Shown: piece after piece, positions 17,078 through 25,851 of the stretch | Layout of the letters: every line of letters begins with the position of its first letter | How positions within the stretch are numbered: the first letter of the stretch is position 1 | NCBI RefSeq assembly: GCF_007991515.1 | Contig: NZ_BJYM01000002.1 | Coordinates: forward strand, 248,001-312,000 | DNA length: 64,000 nucleotides | Direction of reading: 5' to 3' | Source of the DNA: Oceanobacillus sojae | GTDB taxonomy: Bacteria > Bacillota > Bacilli > Bacillales > Amphibacillaceae | The notes under the pieces: generated by a model | Told to the model about the DNA's origin: nothing | Database searches by the model: none | Seen by the model: only the letters and a program-made list of their open reading frames with translations | Translations under genes and position numbers: made by a program

Positions 17078-17106
17078 ATTGTATATATTAGCGTTTTTAT
17101 TGTCAA
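17078..17106 (-). promoter_or_regulatory. Sigma-A promoter of padR operon
   Basis: Minus-strand -35 TTGACA (17106-17101), exactly 17-base spacer, -10 TACAAT (17083-17078). Predicted start near 17071 gives a leader of about 120 bases. Confidence 0.75.
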
Positions 17107-17218
17107 GTTTATATGGAGGGTGAATACTTTTATAAAATAGGTTACTTGAAACTATGAGAATATAAACGGTAATAAGTTGTCTTAAAAAGGGTCTCCAATT
17201 GAATGGAAAATATTTTTT

Positions 17219-18133
17219 CTAATAATTATCTTCTGATGTAAGAAAATTCCAGGCTAGTATGTGAAATATTCTTTGAGAAAAGATCGGAATAACCTGTTTT
17301 CTTCTGTATCCTCGAGTAATGATATAAGTAGATGCCCTTGGAAGCTTTAATTCCGGTGTTCTTACTTCCAGCAGACGCCCTTCCATCAGCTCCCGATTCA
17401 GAGATATTTTTGGGAGAAAAGAAAAACCCAGTCCCTCTTCAATAAATCTTTTTGTAATATGAACCTGTGTAACGACCACGGTACGCACCTTAGGATACTT
17501 TGCATGGATGGCACTCAATAGATCATCCCAGTACTCTGGGTGATTATAAGTGAATAATGTCTGATTTTCGAACAGGTCGCGGATATCAATCGGCGGACTG
17601 CTTTCCAGATCACCGCCATCATGTGGACATACACAGACTACCTTATCTTCTTTTATTTTTTCCACATATAATGTTTTTTGTAAAGGCTTCATCTGCAGCA
17701 GACCTAAATCAGCTTCACCTTTTTCAATCATTTCACTAATTTCTTTGGAATCCTTCACCTGCACGATAACTTCAACATCTATATGCCGCTCCATAAATTG
17801 TCTAATAATATACGGAAGAATCGTGGCTGCCAGTAATGGAGAAACAGCAATGTTCAGTTTTCTTTTATAGCCCTGTTCCCAGGCCAGTAAATCATGTGTA
17901 CTCCGGTCATAGGAGGCCAATATCGATCGGGCATGGGGCAAGAATCGGCGGCCGGCTTCTGTAAGAACGATACTGCGTCCAGATTTCCTGAAAAATTGTG
18001 TGCCTATATCTCTTTCAAGCTGCTTAATATGTGCTGTTACGGTGGGTTGGGCCATGTACAGTTTTTCTGCTGTTTTTCTGAAATTTTCATTATCTGCAGC
18101 TATGATAAAAGTCCGTAACCAATTAATATTCAT
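17219..18133 (-). CDS. citR: LysR family regulator, CitR-like
   Basis: A 304-residue LysR-type regulator. The N-terminal winged helix-turn-helix spans about residues 1-60 (MNINWLRTFIIAADNENFRK start, then MAQPTVTAHIKQLE), and the rest is the periplasmic-binding-like effector domain. It is transcribed divergently from a minor citrate synthase gene, the same arrangement as citR-citA in Bacillus subtilis where CitR represses citA. The name rests on this context plus family. A 9-bp inverted repeat between the two genes is the likely operator. Confidence 0.8.
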   Translation of the reverse strand: MNINWLRTFIIAADNENFRKTAEKLYMAQPTVTAHIKQLERDIGTQFFRKSGRSIVLTEAGRRFLPHARSILASYDRSTHDLLAWEQGYKRKLNIAVSPLLAATILPYIIRQFMERHIDVEVIVQVKDSKEISEMIEKGEADLGLLQMKPLQKTLYVEKIKEDKVVCVCPHDGGDLESSPPIDIRDLFENQTLFTYNHPEYWDDLLSAIHAKYPKVRTVVVTQVHITKRFIEEGLGFSFLPKISLNRELMEGRLLEVRTPELKLPRASTYIITRGYRRKQVIPIFSQRIFHILAWNFLTSEDNY

Positions 18134-18144
18134 ATTATCACCTC

Positions 18145-18169
18145 AATTGATTATGTTTTTTAATCAATT
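18145..18169. promoter_or_regulatory. LysR-type operator between citR and citA
   Basis: AATTGATTA, 7-base spacer, TAATCAATT: a perfect inverted repeat containing the T-N11-A pattern of LysR sites. It lies 12 bases upstream of the citR start codon. Confidence 0.6.
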
Positions 18170-18244
18170 ATTAACTAAATAACTAATATTCATTATTATA
18201 TATATCATTTATAATATTAACAACAACAATATTGGAGGGGTTTT

Positions 18245-19357
18245 ATGGATTTCCGTCCTGGTCTTGAAGGTGTTATCGCCGTGCAAACTAATTTAAGTTC
18301 TATAGATGGTGAGAATGGACGCTTGATTTTTCGTGGATATCGTGCGGATGAATTAGCTCGCAAGCATGTATTTGAAGAAGTTGTCCATTTACTTTGGTAC
18401 GGGGGTTTACCCGTCAAAAATGAATTAGAAAATTTGAAAAAGCAGCTTCACGAAGCAAGGAAATTACCGGAAGATATCGTTCGCATTATCGATGAATTAC
18501 CGGAAGATATGGAAATGATGGCTGTTTTAAGAACATGTATATCTGCATTAAAGGCAAAACCGGAATGGCCGCCAACATTAGAAGAAGCAGTCCGTATAAC
18601 AGCTGTGATCCCAACGATACTTGCTTATCGTTACAGATCTTTACATCACTTAGAATTTGTTCCGCCGAATCATCAATTAGATCATGTGGCCAATTACTTA
18701 TATATGCTTACTGGCAAAAAACCAAAAGATGCACATGTAAGGGTGATGAATGCTTATTTCGTTCTTACAGCAGAGCATGGCATGAATGCTGCTACATTCA
18801 CATCAAGAGTAATTGCATCTACTGAATCTGATTTGTTTTCTGCAGTTACCGGAGCTATCGGTGCCATGAAGGGGCCGTTGCATGGAGGTGCGCCAACTGG
18901 TGTCATATCCATGCTAAACAAAATAGAAACAGTCGAAGATACTGAAGATTGGCTAAGGAAAAAACTGAATAACAAGGAAAAACTGATGGGATTCGGTCAT
19001 CGTGTTTATAAAACCAATGACCCCCGGGCTGAAGCATTGAGAGATGTAACGGAAAGTTTATCGGCCGATGACGATTGGTTTTTACTTGCAAGACATGTAG
19101 AAGATACAGCTATCCGTCTGTTGGAAGAGTACAAATCTGGACGCAGGCTTTATACAAATGTTGAATTTTATGCAGCTGCTGTATTTAAAGCTGTAGATCT
19201 GCCTGAGATACTGTATACTCCTACATTTACTGCCAGCAGAGCTGCCGGATGGTGTGCTCATGTTCTTGAGCAGGCAGAAAATAACCGGATTTTCAGGCCA
19301 CTTTCTGAGTATGTTGGGCCGGGGAGTATGATTAAAGAAAATACTCAAAGAGGCTAG
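18245..19357 (+). CDS. citA: Citrate synthase, CitA-type
   Basis: A 370-residue type II-fold citrate synthase that condenses acetyl-CoA and oxaloacetate to citrate. The substrate-binding and catalytic blocks are LTAEHGMNA (His178), GPLHGGA (His213) and GFGHRVY (His252). The usual catalytic Asp of the NVDFY block is Glu307 here (TNVEFYAA); the B. subtilis CitA as I recall it has the same Glu, so this appears to be a trait of the minor enzyme. TTGGAGGGG precedes the ATG. It is divergent from citR, which probably represses it. The main tricarboxylic acid cycle enzyme should be a separate citZ. Confidence 0.88.
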   Translation: MDFRPGLEGVIAVQTNLSSIDGENGRLIFRGYRADELARKHVFEEVVHLLWYGGLPVKNELENLKKQLHEARKLPEDIVRIIDELPEDMEMMAVLRTCISALKAKPEWPPTLEEAVRITAVIPTILAYRYRSLHHLEFVPPNHQLDHVANYLYMLTGKKPKDAHVRVMNAYFVLTAEHGMNAATFTSRVIASTESDLFSAVTGAIGAMKGPLHGGAPTGVISMLNKIETVEDTEDWLRKKLNNKEKLMGFGHRVYKTNDPRAEALRDVTESLSADDDWFLLARHVEDTAIRLLEEYKSGRRLYTNVEFYAAAVFKAVDLPEILYTPTFTASRAAGWCAHVLEQAENNRIFRPLSEYVGPGSMIKENTQRG

Positions 19358-19373
19358 GAGAATACTAGCCTCT
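19349..19373 (+). terminator. Hairpin overlapping citA stop
   Basis: AGAGGCTAG / CTAGCCTCT perfect 9-bp stem with 7-base loop; the first arm includes the citA stop codon. No clear T tract, so weak as a terminator. Confidence 0.4.
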
Positions 19374-19563
19374 CTGGTAATACTGCACTAAAATATTAAT
19401 CGATAAATAAAGAAAAATTTTTCTGATAATATTATCTATTATTACTGCGGATACACATCTGATTTATCAGATTTATGTTTACCGAACATAAAATAGTTAT
19501 ATTTTCATTAAATACCGCTTCATCTATCGGAAAAATTGAATTTTTCACTTAAAAGAACAAAGC

Positions 19564-21322
19564 TTAATACAAGCTGCCGCCAGATTTCCGTTTAAACTTA
19601 GTCTTTCCACTTGTTTCGCTCACTATATCGATAGTGACACCACGATTGATCCGCTTCGCACTCACGTACAAGAACAACCATGCAACACCAATAGACAATA
19701 GTAACATCAGCAAGAGGCCTAAACCAGTTACTATAACTGGGTAACTTGCTTTCCATGTAAGCAAAACACCGAATAGACTTAACACAAAGCCGAAAAATCC
19801 GGAATTATTATTACCCATCTCAACGACAAGTGAAGCTGCCTCATCAGGTATAAGCATTAATGCGTAAGGTATGCTTAAAATAGCTAAATAAACATACGCC
19901 AACAATAATAAAATCATGGATGTTCTAAAGGTTAACCGCTGTTGCGGATTGCCCGGATTATACCTCGCACCAATTGTTCCAATCCAAATTCCTATCGCAC
20001 TGATTCCGATTGTAATTCCTGCTTTCAACAAAATTCCAGCGATAAACTGCCACCATGCCCAGCCGAGTAAAATCCCTACAATGCATTCCAAGATTGTTAA
20101 AATAATGAGTGGAAGTACCCAGCTGATCCATAGCTTTCCCAGAGCTATATCTCTCCCTGATAATGGGAGTATGCGTAAGACCCACGCGGATAATCCTTCT
20201 CGCGCAATAGCCGAGGCAGCGAGCTGTCCGTTAAACAATGCATAAATAAACAGAAAAAATCCTTGAGCAATTGGCCATGAAATTTCATTAAATCCACGTA
20301 GTTCACTTAAGCTGACGTCACCACTTATGAAACCAATTAAAGGAAAAACAATGAAAAAGGCGAGCGGTAAAAATGCCATCCATTCCCTCATATCACGCTT
20401 AATGGAAAGCCATTCTTTCTTCCCGATCGCAATAACTGGATGTGATACACCCTGTGCACGTTCTTTTTTAGGTTTACGCTTTTTCTTTTTACGGCTTCCC
20501 TCACTCATTCTAATCCAGCCCGTACGGAAACCTTTCTCAACTAACATCGTTGTAAGTAAAACCGACACAGCAGTGAGTAATATAAATAAAATCATAGGCA
20601 GGAAAAAGCTCATTGATCCATTCGCTGCACTAATTATTGCATCACTCCCCCAGCTTACCGGCACCCAATCTGTTAAAATCGGAAGCCCTGCCATGAGGGA
20701 GTCTGTAAGTGAACGGCCACTTGATATCTGTGGTAACATAAATATCAAATAAACAAATAATCCTGATAGAAAGCTCATCGCAGTCATAAATTCGTTTGCC
20801 CGGCTTGCAGGCACAATTTGTATAACAATTAAATTAAGCAGGTAGGCGATGGATAGTCCAATAATTGACGTTGCAAGCAAAACAAGCAAGAGTACAAAAT
20901 AATATAAAAAACTGGCACCACTAGCCACTCCATAAGCAGTAAATGGTATTAAAAAAAGAAAACAGCAAATAAAGGTGTACCGATAAAACTTTGAATATAT
21001 TTCATTAGAAAAATATGCCTTGTTTTAATCGGGAATGTAAATAGAAACTCTAAATCAGTTGCCGAGTACATGTGCTTAAACACTTGAGGCATTCCTATTA
21101 AAATAACCATCCCAATTATCATTAACATGCTGTAGGAAAAGATACCGGCCAGCATTGGCTCAGTCAGCGAACCAGCGATTCGCCATATCGTTTGAGAAAA
21201 TAAAAATAACAGAACAGCCAAAACTGCAAAAATAACAAGATAAGCAAAATAGTTTTCAGATCTTGAGATTTAAGTGTATTCACAAATATTCTTTGCTGGT
21301 TTTTGATCAATTTTTTCATCAT
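19564..21322 (-). pseudogene. ABC-2 type permease, two frameshifts
   Basis: One permease reading spread over three frames. The start (ATG 21322, MMKKLIKNQQRIFVNTLKSQ) shifts near 21258-21263 into a frame reading ENYFAYLVIFAVLAVLLFLF and on to GTPLFAVFFF-stop at 20949. It shifts again at a run of seven A (20951-20957) into the long C-terminal frame that ends at 19564. Adding one base to the run restores continuous protein. The intact product would be about 585 residues with 12 or more membrane segments and a basic cytoplasmic stretch, like the large permeases paired with single ABC ATPases (YthQ-like; uncertain). The start overlaps the ATPase remnant stop (TTATGATG), confirming an old operon. 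Confidence 0.8.
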
Positions 21323-21441
21323 AATGGGTCACCTGGCTGATCCTCTTTCGCCATCTCCTGAATGACCGCTTCTTGATCATCACTGCCTGTTAACTCCAGG
21401 AATATATCTTCCAGACTTCCTTCCGCCTTTATTATAAACTT
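21319..21441 (-). pseudogene. C-terminal remnant of ABC ATPase gene
   Basis: A 40-codon tail reading KAEGSLEDIFLELTGSDDQE and ending just before the permease ATG. SLEDIFLELTG is the typical end of ABC-exporter ATPases. The rest of the gene (Walker motifs, signature) is gone: the frame is closed by TAA at 21442-21444 and nothing ABC-like lies upstream. Confidence 0.75.
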
Positions 21442-21529
21442 TTAAATACTTTCTGGTCATTAGGTTAACAGCATAAAGTTCTTGGCATCGAACTACTACA
21501 ATCAATAACAGATTAATTCCTTAAACTCT

Positions 21530-21616
21530 CTATTTCTTCTTTTTTCTCTCATTGAAGGCAATTAAACTAGCTGAGGCTGAGGCTACAATAATAACCGTTA
21601 AAATAAAGTTAACCAT
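21530..21616 (-). CDS. Possible 28-residue single-TM peptide
   Basis: ATG 21616 opens a 28-codon frame: one hydrophobic helix (VNFILTVIIVASASASLIAF) followed by NERKKKK, the topology of a tiny membrane protein with a positive cytoplasmic tail. GAAGTGA lies upstream at loose spacing. It sits in a cluster of other very small membrane proteins on the same strand. No family recognised; may be spurious. Confidence 0.35.
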   Translation of the reverse strand: MVNFILTVIIVASASASLIAFNERKKKK

Positions 21617-21693
21617 TTTTTATTATCACTTCTTTTCTAAGAATTAGTTTGAAAATGTATATACCAGGAACGATTATAATTAGTTTTACTTTT

Positions 21694-21876
21694 TTAAAAC
21701 GGAAGATTTTGATAAAGTGGAACCATCAATATAATTGTTGATAAGCACCCTGCATATATTAGTAAAGCAATTAATTTCCCATTCTGCTCTTTTGAAGGTT
21801 TCACAAGCTCCCTGGACACGATAATCCAAATAATGATAGAAACTATCGCTGCTATGACAATAACTTCTGGTGACAT
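21694..21876 (-). CDS. Small two-TM hypothetical membrane protein
   Basis: Encodes 60 residues with two hydrophobic segments (about 4-21 and 37-54) separated by a short charged loop (SRELVKPSKEQNGK). The frame opens at 21885, but ATG 21876 has AAGGAG 9 bases upstream. It lies 13 bases downstream of another 63-residue two-TM gene and probably belongs to the same transcript. Function unknown. Confidence 0.55.
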   Translation of the reverse strand: MSPEVIVIAAIVSIIIWIIVSRELVKPSKEQNGKLIALLIYAGCLSTIILMVPLYQNLPF

Positions 21877-21889
21877 ACTCAACATCTCC

Positions 21890-22081
21890 TTACCTTTCTT
21901 TTATTTTCTGATTACGGATAATACCGTAAATAGCCAAAGTTAATGTAAATAAACACAACACTGCTAAGACAATAGCAGCTGCTCTATCATCCTCATAAAG
22001 ACGATAAGAAGAAAATCCATTTCCCCATGTATTGATGAATAAGGCGACAATAATAAGAGGATGTATCTTTACTTTTTTCAC
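21890..22081 (-). CDS. Small two-TM hypothetical membrane protein
   Basis: Encodes 63 residues starting at GTG 22081 with AGAGGTGAT upstream. Two membrane segments (about residues 8-24 and 35-55) flank a short polar loop SSYRLYEDDR. It begins 6 bases after the stop of the LolA-like gene 22088-23113, so the genes are likely co-transcribed. Unknown function; a role as small partner of the neighbouring envelope proteins is only inference. Confidence 0.55.
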   Translation of the reverse strand: MKKVKIHPLIIVALFINTWGNGFSSYRLYEDDRAAAIVLAVLCLFTLTLAIYGIIRNQKIKER

Positions 22082-22087
22082 AGTGAA

Positions 22088-23113
22088 TCACCTCTTGTTA
22101 TAAGATTGTCTATTTAAGTCCGAACTCAACGCCATGCTTTCTGCCTTCTTTATTATTTCTTCTTTTTCAATATCCGGGTTAATTAGAATGATGGCATACC
22201 GCAAACCATCTTCATCCCAGGTAATACTATTTACAATCTTCTCGTATTTTGCCTGCTTCCCCCGGATTTTCAAATCAGCTTTTTCTATTTTCATACCCTC
22301 AGGTGAATGAAAAATAGTTAAATAGAACATTGGAGTATCCTCTTTTGAATAATAAGTTAAATTTAACTCATCACGTGTTATTTCCCCTTCAATATGATGT
22401 ATCTCAACATCTTTTAAATTAAATTCTTTTTCTGAAAATAGATAAAAGGACTGTTCAAGAATTTCTTCTGCTCCTTCTAATGTTACTGTATCCGGAGCGT
22501 ATGCTTCTAAATCCTTTATTTCAACACCCTCTGGAATATTCAAAGTGAATGCATCCTCTGGAAATTCCGGTGAGAAATCTATTTCTTTATATTGCATCTC
22601 AATTTGAACACCGCCATTATTCGAAATCATTTTTATAATAAATCCTGTTTTCTTGTCCACCCACAATACTGTATCTCCAAACAATTGATTCGATGTTTTA
22701 GCTTTTGCATCTATTTGTACTGTATCGAAATCAAGTATTGTTTCTTCTCCTATAAATGTAAACTCATGAGAACCATTCATTATGCCCATCACATTATTAA
22801 TTTTCTCTTTTGGATCCAATGATTGTATATTCTCATCCTCTGCTATATCCAGCTTAAAAGCACGTCCGTTATACTTGTCATAGATAATTACTTTTTCTCC
22901 ATCATTCCATGCTTCTGACTTCGCATCTTCTCCAAGAAGCTGATCATTAGTAACTATTTTTCTTTTTCCATTTGCAACGTACTCCTCTAAGATACTATGT
23001 TCTATTAATTCTTTTCCTTTATATACTTTTGATTCTGATAAAGTATAATAATTCTCTATTCCCTTCCCTAATTCAGCTGCCTTCCTCATAATTTCTTCTG
23101 CGGATATATTCAT
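22088..23113 (-). CDS. LolA-like fold protein lacking signal peptide (paralogue)
   Basis: A 341-residue protein clearly paralogous to the lipoprotein at 23311-24390: both share SAEEI at the start, a VWVDKxTxxxIK block, DFSPEF, and a C-terminal IRGxxAxYE...WDEDGL region. The fold is that of LolA-like or DUF4367-type envelope proteins with an N-terminal half barrel. Unlike its paralogue it starts directly at MNISAEEIMRKA, with no signal peptide or lipobox, although AGGAGGAGA sits perfectly before this ATG. It would therefore stay in the cytoplasm, or it is a decaying copy that lost its export signal. It follows the paralogue by about 200 bases that contain a long hairpin. Confidence 0.7.
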   Translation of the reverse strand: MNISAEEIMRKAAELGKGIENYYTLSESKVYKGKELIEHSILEEYVANGKRKIVTNDQLLGEDAKSEAWNDGEKVIIYDKYNGRAFKLDIAEDENIQSLDPKEKINNVMGIMNGSHEFTFIGEETILDFDTVQIDAKAKTSNQLFGDTVLWVDKKTGFIIKMISNNGGVQIEMQYKEIDFSPEFPEDAFTLNIPEGVEIKDLEAYAPDTVTLEGAEEILEQSFYLFSEKEFNLKDVEIHHIEGEITRDELNLTYYSKEDTPMFYLTIFHSPEGMKIEKADLKIRGKQAKYEKIVNSITWDEDGLRYAIILINPDIEKEEIIKKAESMALSSDLNRQSYNKR

Positions 23114-23135
23114 ATTTCTCCTCCTAATATGGTAG

Positions 23136-23190
23136 AAGGCTAAATACTATCCTTGACCGTTTTCAACTGAAATGGATGATATTTAGCCTT
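23136..23190. repeat. Long inverted repeat between LolA-like paralogues
   Basis: AAGGCTAAATA (23136-23146) pairs with TATTTAGCCTT (23180-23190), extended by ATCC/GGAT after a two-base bulge. The T tract lies on the plus-strand side although both flanking genes are minus, so it is not an ordinary terminator for them. Confidence 0.5.
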
Positions 23191-23310
23191 TTTAATGTGA
23201 GTATTATATTCTTGGACCGATAGTGAGAGATTTTAAATAAATGCAATAATGATCAAATACATATATACCAAATCTTTATCTTTCCTCACCGTCCTCGATA
23301 TAACATCAAT

Positions 23311-24390
23311 CTAATCCTCTTCCGAACTCAACACCATATCTTCCGCCCATTCGATGATATCATCTACTCCTTCTTCATTATCCATCCGCATCACAAAATA
23401 ATTTAAACCGTCTTCATCCCATTTCATACTACTAAACATTTCTTCATATTCTGCCGGAATTCCCCTAATTTCCATATTGGGGTCTTCTATTGTTGTATCC
23501 TCATCAGCAATAGAAATAAACAGTTCGAATAATGAAACACCTTCTTTGGTACCATAACTTAATTGTATTTCTTCCCCTGATTGTTCATTATCTAAATCAT
23601 GCACTTGTATATCCATAATTTGAATGTCCTCTTCCGGAAAGATTAAAAACTCCTGACCCAAAGCTTCCTCTGCTTCTTCTAATGTCACCGAATCAGAAGA
23701 AAACATATCCTCGATATTATTAATTTCTACGTCATCTGGAATCTCCATTGTGAACGTATTCTCATCAAACTCTGGTGAAAAATCAAGTTTCGTATATTCA
23801 GATTCTGTTCGAATCTCAGCAGCTTCAGAGATTGATTTTATAACCATCCATGTTTCCTTATCTACCCACACCTCTGTATCTCCTAATAAACTATTTGCTT
23901 CTTTTGCTTCTATCTTAATATGGAAGGTATCTCGATCTAGGAGTTCTTCCTCGCCTACTACTTCATAAGTATGCGAATCCTCCATTGTATCTATCATGGC
24001 TTGGAAATTTTCCTTTGGGCTTAATGCATATATATCTTCCATTTCCGAAGTATCTACTTCCATGACGGTTTCGTTTGTTTTATCATATACCTGCATCATT
24101 TCACCATCGTTTAACGCCTCTGCCTCTTCTCCTTGCAATTTCCCTTCCATTACAATTTTCCTATCACTCCCTGAATGATATTCTTTCATAATCATCTGTT
24201 CTGCCAGTTCCTCTCCTTCAAACACCTTCATTTCAGCTTCGCCATAGAACTCAGTAATTTCCTTCTCTGATTCAATTGCATTATGAATGATTTCCTCGGC
24301 AGAGACCTGCATATCCTGCGAACAGCCTCCTAATACGATTGTAAAAATAATTAGTCCGATTAAGCTTTCCTTCCATCTACGTTTTAACAT
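23311..24390 (-). CDS. LolA-like lipoprotein in RR-HK operon
   Basis: A 359-residue lipoprotein: signal peptide with hydrophobic core and lipobox VLGGC (Cys23), then a LolA/DUF4367-like domain rich in Glu and Asp. Conserved blocks include TEVWVDKETWMVIKS and LDFSPEFDENTFTMEIPDD. It begins 3 bases after the histidine kinase stop, with AAAGGGGATAAAAC before the ATG, so it is the third gene of an RR-HK-lipoprotein operon and should act outside the membrane near that kinase. It may sense or bind envelope lipids or modulate the kinase. A paralogue lacking the signal follows. Confidence 0.8.
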   Translation of the reverse strand: MLKRRWKESLIGLIIFTIVLGGCSQDMQVSAEEIIHNAIESEKEITEFYGEAEMKVFEGEELAEQMIMKEYHSGSDRKIVMEGKLQGEEAEALNDGEMMQVYDKTNETVMEVDTSEMEDIYALSPKENFQAMIDTMEDSHTYEVVGEEELLDRDTFHIKIEAKEANSLLGDTEVWVDKETWMVIKSISEAAEIRTESEYTKLDFSPEFDENTFTMEIPDDVEINNIEDMFSSDSVTLEEAEEALGQEFLIFPEEDIQIMDIQVHDLDNEQSGEEIQLSYGTKEGVSLFELFISIADEDTTIEDPNMEIRGIPAEYEEMFSSMKWDEDGLNYFVMRMDNEEGVDDIIEWAEDMVLSSEED

Positions 24391-24393
24391 GTT

Positions 24394-25851
24394 TTATCCC
24401 CTTTCTTTTATCCAGCATACAAATAAGGTTCCTTCATTTTCACTTGACCATATATTTATTTTCCCTTTATGATTTTCCATAATTATTTTCGCAATGCTTA
24501 AGCCTAGACCTGATGTTGCTCCTTTACCCCTTGATGCATTATCTTGAAAAAATGGTTCAAATACTTTTTCTAACTGACTTTCTTCCATTCCTTTTCCTTC
24601 GTTTTGAATCAGAATAACTGTTCCCGCTTCTCTCCATCTGTTCACTTCTTCTTTAAATGACGGGAAAATCCAATCTGGTAACGACTTGGTTGATGCAACC
24701 GCTGCCAGCCAAATCTGCTTGTGCTGCGGAGTATATCGAATACTATTATCCATTAGATTATCTATCAGCCGGATCATTTGCTTCGGATCGAGTTCGTATG
24801 CATTACGAACTGCCCATTCTGTAGTTAATCGGATATCTTTTCTTGCACATGGCTCTTCATAGCCGGAAAATAACATTTCAAAAAATTCATTTCCATTTAC
24901 TTGTACAGACTGCAGCGTATTTTTGGATGATTGGAGTGCTGTAAATATTGATAAGTCATCAATCATTTGTTTCATATGCTCTAATTTATCATGGAGAATC
25001 GTTTGATATTCAACTCGATCTTCTTTGGTTAAATCATAATCTTCCAAAGCCTCTGTATATGTTCGTACAACGGTAAGTGGTGTTTTTAAATCATGGGATA
25101 AAGCAGCGATCATATATTCTTTCTCTTTTTGCTGTTTCACAAGAGCTTCTCTAGTTTCTATGATTTGATTTTTCATTTCTTCAAAATGGGTATTTAATTC
25201 ACCAATTTCATCTCGTGATTGAATGAGCTTTTTATCCATTTCCTTCCCATCTGCAAATGCCTGCATATGCTCCTGCAACTGATTCATCGGACAATTCAGT
25301 TTTCGATTGATTGCTGTAATGACGATAGCATATAGCAGGATAAAAAAGACACCTGAAGAAATCAGCATAATCAGCATATTTTGATTCGTAGTTTCTACCC
25401 AAGCTTCTCTTCCTTGTGTAATTTCATAGATACCTGCCAGCTGTTTATCTTCATCAAACACTGACTTTTTATATGAATAGGTTCTTGCTTTTTTCTGCAT
25501 TGCATTTAAATTTTCAAGTAGTGTATCTTGAGACTTCTGCATAGTAAAAATTGCTTCCGGCTCCATCGTTGAAAATAATTGAACACCGTCATAACGATAT
25601 AGATCAACTCGAAGACTGGCATTTCCCAGCTTCTGCAATTGCTGGTATCTCTCATCGCCTACACGCTTATATAAAGATGCATCATTCAACTCGCTATCTA
25701 AATCCGAAACAAGTTTTTGAAATTCAAGATATTCCTTTAAATCCTCTTCCTGATTATAATTCTGTAAACTGACATACAGCAGATACACCGCCACTACCGG
25801 CAGCAGCATCACTACAAGATGGCTTACCATCAGCCAATTTTTAATCTTCAT
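24394..25851 (-). CDS. Sensor histidine kinase
   Basis: A 485-residue kinase. TM1 about residues 6-27, extracytoplasmic sensor about 28-157, TM2 about 158-180, HAMP-like linker, HisKA box SHDLKTP with phospho-accepting His253, and HATPase motifs DNLMDNSIRYT, NEGKGM and SGLGLSI. The start ATG 25851 shares an ATGA overlap with the response regulator stop, which fixes it over the upstream frame extension to 25890. It passes phosphate to the regulator at 25848-26558 and is followed at once by the lipoprotein gene. Confidence 0.9.
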   Translation of the reverse strand: MKIKNWLMVSHLVVMLLPVVAVYLLYVSLQNYNQEEDLKEYLEFQKLVSDLDSELNDASLYKRVGDERYQQLQKLGNASLRVDLYRYDGVQLFSTMEPEAIFTMQKSQDTLLENLNAMQKKARTYSYKKSVFDEDKQLAGIYEITQGREAWVETTNQNMLIMLISSGVFFILLYAIVITAINRKLNCPMNQLQEHMQAFADGKEMDKKLIQSRDEIGELNTHFEEMKNQIIETREALVKQQKEKEYMIAALSHDLKTPLTVVRTYTEALEDYDLTKEDRVEYQTILHDKLEHMKQMIDDLSIFTALQSSKNTLQSVQVNGNEFFEMLFSGYEEPCARKDIRLTTEWAVRNAYELDPKQMIRLIDNLMDNSIRYTPQHKQIWLAAVASTKSLPDWIFPSFKEEVNRWREAGTVILIQNEGKGMEESQLEKVFEPFFQDNASRGKGATSGLGLSIAKIIMENHKGKINIWSSENEGTLFVCWIKERG

